Assembly (NCBI RefSeq): GCF_016863395.1
Contig: NZ_BOOU01000076.1
Span: forward strand, 32,690-96,689
Length of the DNA stretch: 64,000 bases
Direction: 5' to 3'
From: Sphaerisporangium rufum
GTDB taxonomy: Bacteria > Actinomycetota > Actinomycetes > Streptosporangiales > Streptosporangiaceae
The notes beneath the pieces were generated by a model that saw only the letters and a program-made list of their open reading frames with translations, did not search any database and had not been told where the DNA came from. The position numbers and the translations under genes are program-made. Positions 49,545-59,305 of the stretch are shown piece after piece; the stretch's first letter is position 1; every line of letters begins with the position of its first letter.

Positions 49545-51734
49545 ATGCGCAGCGTCCGGATCGGGGTGGACACCGGGGGCACGTTCACCGACGTGGTGGC
49601 GGTGGACGAGCGGACCGGCGAGATCATCACCACCAAGACCCCCTCGACGCCGGCCGACCCGGCGGAGGGGTTCCTGGCCGGCGTGCGCAAGGTGCTCGCC
49701 CTGGCCGGCCTCACCGAAGACACGGACGGCCCGGACGGCGCCGGCGGCGCGGACGGTGATGGCGGCGCCGGCCTCGCCGGGGTCGCCGGCATCGTGCACG
49801 GCACCACGGTGGCCACCAACCAGCTGCTGGAGGACCGGCCGGTCGACCTGGGCTTCATCATCACCGAGGGGTTCGAGTTCATCCTGGAGATCGCCCGGCA
49901 GAGCGTCCCGGACGGCTACGGCAACTCCTACTTCTGGGTCAAACCCCCGCGCATCGTCCCGGTGCACCGGGTGCGCGCCGTCGGCGGCCGGCTCGACCAC
50001 CTCGGCCGCGAGGTGCGGCCGTTCGACGAGGACGGCGCGGTGCGCGCGGCCCGCTGGTTCCGCGACCAGGGCATCACCGCCATCGGCGTCTGCTTCCTGC
50101 ACTCCTACGCCGACCCCGGGCACGAGCGGCGGATGCGCGAGGTGCTGGCCCGCGAGCACCCCGAGGCGGTCGTGTCGATCTCCAGCGACGTGCTGCGCGA
50201 GTACCGCGAGTACGAGCGGTCGGTGACGACCCTGGTGGACGCGGCGGTCAAGCCCACGATGCGCCGCTACCTGGCCGGGCTGTCGGCCCGCCTGGACCGG
50301 CCCTTCTCGGTGATGAAGAGCAACGGCGGGGTGATGTCGGCCGCCGAGGTCGTCCACCAGCCGATCACCACCGTGCTGTCCGGCCCGGCGGCCGGCGCGC
50401 TCGGCGCCGCGCTGGTCGCCGGCACCGCCGGCCACCCGTCGGTGATCACCCTGGACGGCGGCGGCACCTCCACCGACGTGGCGGTCGTGGTGGACGGCGA
50501 GCCGTCGCTCACCACCGAGGGGTCGGTCGGCCGGTACCCGTGCAAGATCCCGATGATCGACATCGTCACCGTCGGCGCAGGCGGCGGCTCGGTCGCCTGG
50601 ATCTCGCCGGAGGGCACCCTCAAGGTCGGGCCGCGCTCGGCCGGCGCCGACCCCGGGCCGCTGTGCTACGGCCGCGGCGGCACCGAGGTGACCGTCACCG
50701 ACGCGCACGTCTTCCTCGGCCGGGTGCCGCCCTACCTGCTCGGCGGCGAGATCCCGCTGGACGCGGCCGCCGCCCGGGCCGGCATCGAGGCGCTGGCCGG
50801 CAGGCTCGGCCTGACCCCCGAGCGCGCGGCCACCGGCATCCTGGAGATCAGCGCGTTCAACCAGTCCAACGCCATCCGCCGGATCACCGTGCGGCGCGGG
50901 CTGGACGTGCGCGACTTCCCGATGGTCGCCTTCGGCGGCTCCGGCCCGCTGCTGGCCTGCCGGCTGGCCGACATCCTGTCGCCGCCCGCCGTGCTGATCC
51001 CGCCCGATCCGGGCAACCTGTCGGCGTTCGGGCTGCTCACCGTGGACGTGCGCAACGACTACGTCCGCACGCACGTCACCCGCGACCTGGACCCGGCCGC
51101 CGCGGCGGCCGTCCTGGCCGGCCTGGAGGAGCAGGCCACCGCCGCGCTGGACCGCGAGGGCTTCCCGGCCGGGCGGCACGTGCACGCGCGCAGCGCCGAC
51201 CTGCGCTACTACGGCCAGGCCTACGAGGTGCGGGTGCCCGCGCCGGCCGGGCCGGTGGACGGCGCCTGGCGCGCCGAGGTGCTCGACCGGTTCCACCAGG
51301 CCCACCACCGGCTGTACGGCTACTCCTACCGCGACGACCCCCGGCACGCCGTCGAATGGGTCAACCTCCGGGTGTCGGGCATCGGGCCGATCACCCGCCC
51401 GGCCGTCCCCGCGCTGCCGGCCCGCGACGGCGGAGGGCCGGCGCCGGTGGGGGAGCGGCGGGCCTGCTTCGAGGCCGGCTGGGTGACCGCCCCGGTGTAC
51501 CGCCGCGCCGACCTGCGGCGCGGTGACCTGGTGGCCGGGCCGGCGGTGATCGAGGAGTACGGTTCCACGCTGCCGCTGCACCCCGGCTTCACCGCCGAGG
51601 CCGACGCGCACGGCAACCTGGTGATCCGCCGCTCAGGTGCGGGCCACCAGGGTTCGGGCGGCCCGCCGGCCGAGGAGCGTCAAGCGGCCCGCGCCGGTGG
51701 GGGGCACGAGCCGGACCCGGGGGTGGGATCGTGA
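49545..51734 (+). CDS. hyuA: Hydantoinase/oxoprolinase subunit A
   Basis: This 729-residue protein has the ATP-binding actin-like folds of the HyuA family: DTGGTFTDVV at 9-18, VHGTTVATNQLLE near 85, VTLDGGGTSTDVAV near 304, and GGGSVAWI near 345. It works with subunit B to open hydantoin or 5-oxoproline rings using ATP. The substrate is unclear. ATG 49545 opens the frame. The C-terminal 40 residues are extra, Gly/Glu-rich. The partner gene follows 97 bases downstream. Confidence 0.92.
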   Translation: MRSVRIGVDTGGTFTDVVAVDERTGEIITTKTPSTPADPAEGFLAGVRKVLALAGLTEDTDGPDGAGGADGDGGAGLAGVAGIVHGTTVATNQLLEDRPVDLGFIITEGFEFILEIARQSVPDGYGNSYFWVKPPRIVPVHRVRAVGGRLDHLGREVRPFDEDGAVRAARWFRDQGITAIGVCFLHSYADPGHERRMREVLAREHPEAVVSISSDVLREYREYERSVTTLVDAAVKPTMRRYLAGLSARLDRPFSVMKSNGGVMSAAEVVHQPITTVLSGPAAGALGAALVAGTAGHPSVITLDGGGTSTDVAVVVDGEPSLTTEGSVGRYPCKIPMIDIVTVGAGGGSVAWISPEGTLKVGPRSAGADPGPLCYGRGGTEVTVTDAHVFLGRVPPYLLGGEIPLDAAAARAGIEALAGRLGLTPERAATGILEISAFNQSNAIRRITVRRGLDVRDFPMVAFGGSGPLLACRLADILSPPAVLIPPDPGNLSAFGLLTVDVRNDYVRTHVTRDLDPAAAAAVLAGLEEQATAALDREGFPAGRHVHARSADLRYYGQAYEVRVPAPAGPVDGAWRAEVLDRFHQAHHRLYGYSYRDDPRHAVEWVNLRVSGIGPITRPAVPALPARDGGGPAPVGERRACFEAGWVTAPVYRRADLRRGDLVAGPAVIEEYGSTLPLHPGFTAEADAHGNLVIRRSGAGHQGSGGPPAEERQAARAGGGHEPDPGVGS

Positions 51735-51831
51735 AGGAGGCCACCAAGACCGGTGGCGGGCGCGAGCCGGGCCTGGCGGGCGAGACCGCGGGGAAGCCGG
51801 CCGGCGGCGGGAGCGGAAGGGAAGTGGCCGG

Positions 51832-53898
51832 ATGACCGCGGCGGACCCGGTGCTGGTCGAGATCGTCGAGGGCACGCTGGCCTCGGTGGAGGCCGAGGTG
51901 GAGACCGCCATCGCGCGCACCGCCCGGTCCCCGATGATCCGCGACGCGCACGACTTCCGGGCCGGCATCCACGACGTGCGGCTGCGCAAGCTCACCGGCC
52001 GCTCCTACTCCGCGCTGGTCCAGCCGATCGTCCGCGACTTCCCCATCGAGGAGATGAACCCCGGCGACGTCTTCTTCCACAACGACGTCTACCTGTCGGA
52101 GGGCGGCATCGGCCACCTGCCCGACCTGTGCGTCACCGTGCCGGTGTTCCACGACGGCGAGGTGGTGGCGTTCGTCCAGGCGTTCGGCCACCACGACGAC
52201 ATCGGCGGCGCCGTTCCCGGCTCGATGCCCTCCCACGCGCGCAGCGCCTTCGAGGAGGGCCTGATGGTCCCGCCGATCAAGCTGTGGGACCGCGGCGTGC
52301 CCAACCGGGCGGCCCTCACCATCATGACCCGCAACTCCCGGATGCCCGACTCGCTGGCCGGCGACCTGGACGCCGAGTGCTCGGCCTGCCTGATGGGCGC
52401 CCGCCGGCTGGCCGAGCTGTTCGCCCGCTACGGCCGCGGGGCGGTCGAGGCCTGCTTCGACGCGATCATCGACAAGACGACCGAGACGTTCCGCCGCGAG
52501 CTGCTGGCCCGCATCCCCGAGGGCGTGCACGTCTGGGAGGACTACGCCGAGCACGACGGGGTGGACCCGCCCCGGCTGCACGCCCAGCGCATCACCCTCA
52601 CCGTCGACCACGCCGCCGACCGGCCGCTGGTCATCGACTTCACCGGCACCTCGCCGCAGGCCAAGGGCCCGATCAACCACGCCGGCGACTACGCCGGCGG
52701 CGTCTTCCTGAAGAAGTGGCTGGCGCCGATCCTGCGCAACCTCGCCGACACCCCCGAGCGGATGGCCGAGCTGGAGGTCAACGAGGGCGTCGTCCCGCTG
52801 ATCGAGATGCGCTTCCCCGGCAAGGGCACGCTGCTCACCCCGGTCTTCCCCGCGCCGACCAACGCCCGCACGTTCGTCATCCTGCGGCTGCTCGGCGTGC
52901 TGGCCGGGGTGCTGGCCAAGGCCACCGGCGGCCGGATGCCCGCCGACCAGGAGACCATCCGCTACACCGGCGTGCACGGCACCGACCACGACGGGCGCCC
53001 GTACCTGATGCGCGAGGTGCTCGGCGGCGGCTCGGGCGGCCGCTGGTACGCCGACGGCGAGGACACCATCCACGTCGTCCCGGACTCGCGCAACATCCCG
53101 GTGGAGTTCGCCGAGTCGCGCTGGCCGCTGCGGGTCGAGCGGCTCGGCCTGGCCCGCGATTCGGGCGGTCCCGGCCTGCACCGCGGCGGGCTCGGCTACG
53201 ACAAGCACATCCGGATGCTGCGCGACGCCTCGTTCATGTCGATCGCCGACCGGTCCATCCTGTCCTGCTGGGGGGTGAACGGCGGCCGGGCCGGCCGCCC
53301 CTTCCTGGTCACCGTCGGCGATCGCGCCATGGAAGGGCTGGTGGACGACTTCCCGGTGGCGGCCGGCGAGATCGTCCGGGTCCGCACCACCGGGGGCGGC
53401 GGCTGGGGATCCCCTTACGACCGCGACCCGGCCCTGGTGGCGGCGGACGTCCGCGACGGCAAGGTGTCGGCGGCCGGCGCCCGCGCCGACTACGGCGTGG
53501 TGTTCCGCACCACGAGGCCCGGCGGCGATGGCCCCGGGGCGGCGCCGGTGGAGGGGACCGGCGCCGCCCCGGGACCCCTGCCCGGCGTCCCCACCCCGGG
53601 GACGCCGCCGGCGGGTGCTCCGGCAACCTCGCCGGGCGCCGTCGGCCGGGATCTGCCGCCGGCGGGTGGGCCGGGAGCGTCGCCGGGGACCGCCGGCCCG
53701 GAGGCGCCGCCGGCCGGACCGTCGGACGACCCGCCCGGGCTCGTCTGGACCGAGGGCCTGCCCGAGGTGGACGCCGGGGCGACGGCGGCGCTGCGCGCCG
53801 AGCTGCGGGCGGCCGGCCCGCCCGCCTTCTTCGACCGCGGCCCCGGCTACCCCACCCTCTCCGGCGGCCACGCCCACCCCGACGTCGACCTGCTCTGA
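51832..53898 (+). CDS. hyuB: Hydantoinase/oxoprolinase subunit B
   Basis: This 688-residue protein has the HyuB domain in its first 560 residues (NDVYLSEGGIGHLPD near 83, HHDDIGGAVPGSMP near 121, PINHAGDYAGG near 281, TTGGGGWGSPYDRDP near 520). It carries the metal-dependent hydrolase site that works with HyuA. After it, a Pro/Gly/Ala-rich stretch of about 80 residues (565-645) precedes a short C-terminal segment (VWTEGLPEVDAG onward). The linker is not typical of the family. ATG 51832 follows GGAAGG. Neighbourhood genes for carbamoyl breakdown are absent here. Confidence 0.92.
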   Translation: MTAADPVLVEIVEGTLASVEAEVETAIARTARSPMIRDAHDFRAGIHDVRLRKLTGRSYSALVQPIVRDFPIEEMNPGDVFFHNDVYLSEGGIGHLPDLCVTVPVFHDGEVVAFVQAFGHHDDIGGAVPGSMPSHARSAFEEGLMVPPIKLWDRGVPNRAALTIMTRNSRMPDSLAGDLDAECSACLMGARRLAELFARYGRGAVEACFDAIIDKTTETFRRELLARIPEGVHVWEDYAEHDGVDPPRLHAQRITLTVDHAADRPLVIDFTGTSPQAKGPINHAGDYAGGVFLKKWLAPILRNLADTPERMAELEVNEGVVPLIEMRFPGKGTLLTPVFPAPTNARTFVILRLLGVLAGVLAKATGGRMPADQETIRYTGVHGTDHDGRPYLMREVLGGGSGGRWYADGEDTIHVVPDSRNIPVEFAESRWPLRVERLGLARDSGGPGLHRGGLGYDKHIRMLRDASFMSIADRSILSCWGVNGGRAGRPFLVTVGDRAMEGLVDDFPVAAGEIVRVRTTGGGGWGSPYDRDPALVAADVRDGKVSAAGARADYGVVFRTTRPGGDGPGAAPVEGTGAAPGPLPGVPTPGTPPAGAPATSPGAVGRDLPPAGGPGASPGTAGPEAPPAGPSDDPPGLVWTEGLPEVDAGATAALRAELRAAGPPAFFDRGPGYPTLSGGHAHPDVDLL

Positions 53899-53916
53899 CG
53901 GCAAGGATGGGCGTCT

Positions 53917-53940
53917 CCCGCCGACGCCGGTCTCGGCGGG
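53917..53940 (+). terminator. Terminator hairpin after hyuB
   Basis: CCCGCCGA and TCGGCGGG form a perfect 8-bp stem with an 8-base loop, 18 bases after the hyuB stop codon. Confidence 0.6.
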
Positions 53941-53972
53941 CTAACGGGTGCGCCACGAACGGGGCGGCGCCG

Positions 53973-54000
53973 TTGCCGTACCGGGATCGGCGCTCACAAT
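53973..54000 (+). promoter_or_regulatory. Promoter of the membrane-anchored protein at 54007
   Basis: TTGCCG (53973-53978) and CACAAT (53995-54000) are 16 bases apart. The ATG starts 6 bases after the -10 box, so the message is probably leaderless. Confidence 0.5.
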
Positions 54001-54006
54001 GACAGC

Positions 54007-55530
54007 ATGGGGGACGAAATCGACAATGGACAGGAAGTCCACTTACCGGCTGAGCCCGGCGGGCCCGGGGGCGGGAGCGGAACCGGAGAGCCGGGTCGGC
54101 GGGTACCGGCCGAGCCTGCGAACGGGGAAGGAGGCGGGGAGCCGGGCGGTCGGCCGCGGCGCGGTCGGCTCCTGCTGATCGCCGCCGCCGCGGTGGTGGC
54201 GCTCGCCGTGGCCGGCGTGACCGCCGTCCGGCTCGCCGCCTCCGATCCGGCGCGGCCGCCGGCCGGCCGGGCGGCGGTGACCGGCCCGCCGGGGGACGCC
54301 CGGGCCGTCTGGCCGCAGGCGGTGTACGACCTGCCGGACCGCACTCCGGACGGGCACTCGCATGAGCTGGTCGCCACCGCCGGTGCCGGCCGGGTCGTGC
54401 TCGCCGTGCACGGCGCCGGCCGGCCGGGTACCAAGAAGATCGTCCGGCTCGACCGCTACGACCGGGCCACCGGCGAGTTCACCACCGTGGCCCGGCTGCC
54501 GGCCGGAGCCGCCGGCGTGACGCTCGCCGCCGCCGACCGGACCCGGCTCGCCTGGGCCGCCACCGAGCGGATCGACGACGATTCGATCAGGGTGCGGTTC
54601 TGGACGGTTCCGCCGGCCGGCGGCACGCCGGTCGAGCTGGGCCGGTTCGGACCCGTGGAGCTTCGTTACTCCGCGCCCGAGCGGCTGGTCTTCGCCGGGG
54701 ACGGACTGGTGCTCGGCCTGTCCACCGGCGGGGTGGTGCGGGTGCCGCTGGACGGCGGCCGGCCCGCCGTGCTGCCCGGTAGCGAGAAGCTGCGCCTGCT
54801 GGACTGGCCGTGGGCCACCACCCGGACCGTGCCGATGCTCGAGCGCCCCGAGGACCTGCGGGACGCCTTCGACGGGCTCGGCGAACACGCCACCCGTGGC
54901 TCCGGCGCCACCCCTGAGGCGGCGCCGCAACCGCCGCCGAGCCTGGTGAACCTGGAGACCGGTGCGACCCGGCCGGTCAGCGAGGCCGGTCTGGAGGAGC
55001 CGTTCTGCGGGCCGACCCGGTGCGTCGGCAGGTCCACCGAGAGGGACCCGGTGTGCCAGAAATGGGGCGAGCCGGACCGGCCGCACGATGTCATGACCGG
55101 GTCACCGCCACCGGCCGACGTGATCAGCAGGTGCCGGCCCGATCTGCTGGGACGGCTGGTCGCCCGCGGGCTCGACGGCTCGGGGCAGCGGCCACTGCGC
55201 ACCGCCGGCCTGCCCGCGGGCCTGCTGCTCGACCGGTTCGCGGTCGTGACGGCGCCCGGCGTCTTCGCGGACCCGCCGCCCGATGCCGGGACCGGCGTCA
55301 TCTCACCCACCCCCAACCCCACTCCGCCTCCGCTCCGCACGCCCGAGGCCGGCGCGCCGGGGGATTCACCGATCACCGGAATGCCGGGCCAGGTGGTGGT
55401 CGACCTCGTCACCGGGAGGCCGGCCTGGGTGCCGGCGGCGGACCTGAGCGCCGAGCTTCGTCCCTGGTGGGGCTGGGCCGACCCCGCCACGCCCGGCCGG
55501 ATCACCGTCCTGGATCTCAGCCTGATCTGA
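54007..55530 (+). CDS. Membrane-anchored extracytoplasmic protein, propeller-like
   Basis: This 507-residue protein has a Gly/Pro/Glu-rich cytoplasmic start, one transmembrane helix (LLLIAAAAVVALAVAGVTAV, about 55-74) and a large extracytoplasmic part with repeating beta-rich units (VRLDRYDRATGEFTTVARLP; LVLGLSTGGVVRVPLDGG), suggesting a beta-propeller. Four Cys near 335-380 may form disulfides. No catalytic motif was seen. Similar proteins with a sigma factor partner are encoded at 61212, but no sigma gene is adjacent here. The start at ATG 54007 is supported by the promoter 6 bases upstream. Confidence 0.65.
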   Translation: MGDEIDNGQEVHLPAEPGGPGGGSGTGEPGRRVPAEPANGEGGGEPGGRPRRGRLLLIAAAAVVALAVAGVTAVRLAASDPARPPAGRAAVTGPPGDARAVWPQAVYDLPDRTPDGHSHELVATAGAGRVVLAVHGAGRPGTKKIVRLDRYDRATGEFTTVARLPAGAAGVTLAAADRTRLAWAATERIDDDSIRVRFWTVPPAGGTPVELGRFGPVELRYSAPERLVFAGDGLVLGLSTGGVVRVPLDGGRPAVLPGSEKLRLLDWPWATTRTVPMLERPEDLRDAFDGLGEHATRGSGATPEAAPQPPPSLVNLETGATRPVSEAGLEEPFCGPTRCVGRSTERDPVCQKWGEPDRPHDVMTGSPPPADVISRCRPDLLGRLVARGLDGSGQRPLRTAGLPAGLLLDRFAVVTAPGVFADPPPDAGTGVISPTPNPTPPPLRTPEAGAPGDSPITGMPGQVVVDLVTGRPAWVPAADLSAELRPWWGWADPATPGRITVLDLSLI

Positions 55531-55563
55531 TCGTGCCCGCGCGGCGTCGCGGCGTGCCCCTGA

Positions 55564-56568
<1,005 letters not shown>

Positions 56569-56600
56569 CGGGCCGCGCCCCGGTGCCGCCTGGTCCGGCC

Positions 56601-56783
56601 GAGAGCGGGCTGAAAGGGGAGTCGGCGCCGGTACGGCGGGCATGCGAACCGGCTGAGAGCGGGCTGAGAAAGGGTGCAGCCGCCGCCGGCGCGAGCATGG
56701 CGGGCGTGCGAACCGGCTGAGAGCGGGCTGAAAAGGGGTGGAGCCGGCGCCGCCGCCGGCGCGAGCATGGCGGGCATGCGAAC
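56601..56783. repeat. Imperfect tandem repeat in the leader of the GNAT gene
   Basis: GAGAGCGGGCTGA starts units at 56601, 56655 and 56719, and ATGGCGGGC(A/G)TGCGAAC occurs at the end of the last two units with a shorter form in the first (TGCGAAC at 56643, 56707 and 56777; spacings 64 and 70). Each copy thus includes a duplicate of the acetyltransferase start region. The upstream copies read MRTG then stop, or have GTG in place of ATG. Confidence 0.75.
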
Positions 56784-57279
56784 TGACGTGACCCTGCGCC
56801 GGCTGGACGAGGACGTGCTGGCCGACCTGCTGGCCGCCGCAGTGGCCGGCGCCGACCCGCTGGAGGTCATGCCGCCGGTGGCCGGCCCGCCCGGCTGGAC
56901 GCCCGAGCGCCGCGAGGCGTTCCTGGACTTCCACCGGGCCAGGTCGCTGTCGGCGACGCCGGTGGAGACCACCTACGCCATCGTGGCCGGCGGCACCGTG
57001 GCCGGCGCCGCCCGCCTGCGGCCGGTCGACGGCGTGCCGGGTGCGGTGGAGACCGGGGTGTGGATCGACCGCCCGCGCCGCGGCACCGGGGTGGGCCGGG
57101 CGGTGCTCGGCCTGCTGGTCGCCGAGGCCCGCGCCGCCGGCGCCACCCGCCTGCACGCGGACACCACCGCCGGCAACCAGGCCGCCCGCAGCCTGCTCGC
57201 CCGGCTCGGCGCCACCATGGAGGTGCACGGCGACGAGGTCACCGCCTGGGCCGACCTCACCACCGCCGGCCCTCGCTGA
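56776..57279 (+). CDS. GNAT-family N-acetyltransferase
   Basis: This 167-residue protein has the GNAT fold. The acetyl-CoA site RRGTGVGRAVLGLLVAEA is near 97-114, with the following strand and helix LHADTTAGNQAARSLLARLG. The acceptor is unknown. The start could be ATG 56776 (MRTDVTLRR) or ATG 56767 (MAGMRTD). Its leader is made of tandem repeats that duplicate the start site, so several decoy starts lie upstream. It is not obviously linked to its neighbours. Confidence 0.82.
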   Translation: MRTDVTLRRLDEDVLADLLAAAVAGADPLEVMPPVAGPPGWTPERREAFLDFHRARSLSATPVETTYAIVAGGTVAGAARLRPVDGVPGAVETGVWIDRPRRGTGVGRAVLGLLVAEARAAGATRLHADTTAGNQAARSLLARLGATMEVHGDEVTAWADLTTAGPR

Positions 57280-57349
57280 CTCCGCCGCCACATCATCCGC
57301 CGCCCGGCCCGGCCGCCGGCCATCGGCCGCGCCCGGCCGGGACGGCGGG

Positions 57350-57628
57350 TCAGGGGCTCGCGGCGTCCGGCGGCGCCTGCATGGTGGCGGCGGCCATGGT
57401 GAGCGACAGTTCCTGCACCAGCTCGTCCATGCTCTGTCCGGTCTGGGAACGGACGAGGGACAGCGCCAGCTCGGCGAGCAGGCAGAATCCACGGACGCGG
57501 GTGGCGTCGTCGGGGAACGCGGACAGCAGCGCCTCCGCGCCCGCCAGGTCACCGCGATGCTTGGCCGCGATGACTCCGGCGGCTCGCTGTGCGTGCCCGA
57601 AAAGCCGGCCCGTCTCGACGTCGTTCAT
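57350..57628 (-). CDS. Small helical hypothetical protein
   Basis: This 92-residue, mostly helical protein (AQRAAGVIAAKHRGDLAGAEAL, LLAELALSLVRSQTG) is preceded by AGGGAGA with good spacing before ATG 57628. Similar short helical proteins are common in actinobacteria without known function. It is divergent from the gene at 57771, with 142 bases between, and may share its control. Confidence 0.6.
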   Translation of the reverse strand: MNDVETGRLFGHAQRAAGVIAAKHRGDLAGAEALLSAFPDDATRVRGFCLLAELALSLVRSQTGQSMDELVQELSLTMAAATMQAPPDAASP

Positions 57629-57770
57629 CCCAATCTCCCTTTGTCGGGCCGGCACGGTGGTCGTGGACCGGCGGCTCGGGCGATGCGGTCGCTCCGGCGG
57701 CGAACGAGGCCCCGGTGTTATCGCGACCTTGCTGCTCCTGCATACTGATCGCAATTGTTCGGAGAGGCAG

Positions 57771-58262
57771 GTGTGCGTGGAGGACCGGCCCGGCCACGGC
57801 CTCGTGCCGTTGTCGATCGAGATTCTCGTCCTGCGGGTGGACGAGGCCGGTCGCTGGCGGTACCGCCGCCTGGTGACCGCGCTGCGCGACGGCGAGACGC
57901 CGGACGCGGCCGTGCGCCGTCAGGCCGGGGTCGACGCCGGCAGCGAGGTCACGGTGGTGCACTCCACGAGCTGGCGTTACGAGCCGCGGGGCCGGCTGGT
58001 GCTCACCTACGCGGTCTGTCCCGATCCGGACCCCGATGAGCCCGCCGAGGCGCCGGCGGAGTTGCGGATCGCCCGGGGGGCGGTGCCGGCCGGTCCGACC
58101 CCTGAGCACCTTCGCCTGGAGAACGTGGTGGCGCATGCCCTGTGGCACCTGGCCCGACTCCTCGACACCGATCCCGTCGTCGCGGCGGCGCTCGGGGCGA
58201 CTCCCGCGATCACTCATGGACTCCGGGGGTTGCCGGCACCGATCCTCGTCCCTTCGGCCTGA
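57771..58262 (+). CDS. Nudix-like protein with degenerate catalytic box
   Basis: This protein of about 163 residues has a Nudix-like order of strands (LSIEILVLRVDEAGRWRYRRL, then a helix in ETPDAAVRRQAGVDAGSE). The normal Nudix box GX5EX7REUXEEXGU is not complete: the acidic residues that bind metal are mostly replaced. It may bind a nucleotide without hydrolysing it, or belong to another fold. GTG 57771 follows GGAGAGG; GTG 57777 is close behind. The C-terminal part is helical (LRLENVVAHALWHLARLLD). Confidence 0.5.
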   Translation: MCVEDRPGHGLVPLSIEILVLRVDEAGRWRYRRLVTALRDGETPDAAVRRQAGVDAGSEVTVVHSTSWRYEPRGRLVLTYAVCPDPDPDEPAEAPAELRIARGAVPAGPTPEHLRLENVVAHALWHLARLLDTDPVVAAALGATPAITHGLRGLPAPILVPSA

Positions 58263-58362
58263 TCCGGGGCCTGGACGGCGCGCGCGGATTGTCCTCGGCC
58301 CGGTGGATCCTCACCGGCAAGGTTCCGGGCCCGTGAGCACCCCCGCGCCCGCGGCTCATCGG

Positions 58363-58428
58363 GCACGCCCCGCGGGCCGGTACCGGATAGTGCGTCTCAA
58401 GGAAGGAGACGGGGCCCGCGGGACGTGC
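58363..58428. terminator. Large inverted repeat between convergent genes
   Basis: GCACGCCCCGCGGGCC (58363-58378) and GGCCCGCGGGACGTGC (58413-58428) pair at 15 of 16 positions, with an inner hairpin GTCTC-AAGGAAG-GAGAC (58394-58410). It lies between the Nudix-like gene and sodF, facing each other, and probably ends both transcripts. Confidence 0.65.
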
Positions 58429-58445
58429 ACCGGTGCGCGGACCGC

Positions 58446-59051
58446 TCAGGCGGTGCCGCGGGCCAGGGCGTAGCGCGCGGCCACGTCGTCCCAGTCGACC
58501 AGGGACCAGAGCTTCTCGACGTAGTCGGGGCGCACGTTGCGGTACTGCAGGTAGTAGGCGTGCTCCCAGGCGTCGAACACCAGCAGCGGCGTGGTGTTCA
58601 TGCCCACGTTCCCGTGATGGTCGTAGATCTGCTCGACGATCAGCCGCCGTCCGAGCGGTTCCCACGCCAGCACCCCCCAGCCGGAGCCCTGCACCGTGCT
58701 GGTGGCGGTGGTCAGCTGCTTGGCGAAGGACTCGAACGATCCGAAGTGCTCGGTGATGGCGTCGCCGAGCGCCCCGTCGGGACGGTCGCCGCCGTCCGGG
58801 GAGAGGTTCTGCCAGAAGATCGTGTGCAGCACGTGGCCGGAGAGGTTGAACGCGTATGTCTTCTCCAAGCCCACCAGGTTGCCGAACTCGCCCTTGTCCC
58901 GGGCCTCCGCCAGCCGCTCCAGGGTGTCGTTGCTGCCCTTGACGTAGGCGGCGTGGTGCTTGGCGTGGTGAAGCTCCAGGATCTCTCCGGTGATCGCCGG
59001 CTCCAGGGCCGCGTAATCGTAGGGCAGATCCGGCAGCGTGTACTGACCCAC
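58446..59051 (-). CDS. sodF: Superoxide dismutase (Fe/Mn type)
   Basis: This 201-residue enzyme converts superoxide to oxygen and hydrogen peroxide. Metal ligands by motif are His 28 (ELHHAKHH), His 76 (HVLHTIFW), Asp 160 and His 164 ([11 protein letters not shown]). Iron or manganese cannot be distinguished safely. GTG 59051 follows GAGGAG. About 110 bases upstream a TTGC-N9-GCAA element next to a TATAGT -10 box resembles sites of Fur-family regulators, which control iron SOD genes in actinomycetes in response to nickel or iron. Confidence 0.95.
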   Translation of the reverse strand: MGQYTLPDLPYDYAALEPAITGEILELHHAKHHAAYVKGSNDTLERLAEARDKGEFGNLVGLEKTYAFNLSGHVLHTIFWQNLSPDGGDRPDGALGDAITEHFGSFESFAKQLTTATSTVQGSGWGVLAWEPLGRRLIVEQIYDHHGNVGMNTTPLLVFDAWEHAYYLQYRNVRPDYVEKLWSLVDWDDVAARYALARGTA

Positions 59052-59158
59052 ACTGTCTCCTCGGTGCTGGGACGAAATGGTCACAAGTGCGTTCACGCCT
59101 CGCCCGTGGGCGAGGTGGCATCCCGGCGACGAGACACCCGCCGCGCATCGGCAGCTTA

Positions 59159-59183
59159 TTGCACACTACTCGCAACAACTATA
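59159..59183 (-). promoter_or_regulatory. sodF promoter with Fur-family-like box
   Basis: On the minus strand TATAGT (59183-59178) is followed by TTGCGAGTAGTGTGCAA (59175-59159), an inverted TTGC/GCAA pair. ACTACT and AGTAGT (59165-59170, 59191-59196) form a second inverted repeat around the -10 box. Position over the transcript start fits repression. Confidence 0.55.
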
Positions 59184-59305
59184 AAGGTGCAGTAGTGCCC
59201 AGGACCCGGCCGGGCCGGCTCCCCGGCGGGCCGCCCGCCACACGGTGGTGCGGCCGGGGCCGTGAGCCCTGCTAACGGCCGAAGGAGTGTCCGGCCGGCG
59301 GGCGG

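Noticed and set aside
53917..53940. Operator for the gene at 54007
   Set aside because: The perfect hairpin lies right after hyuB and before the -35 box of 54007, which fits termination better.
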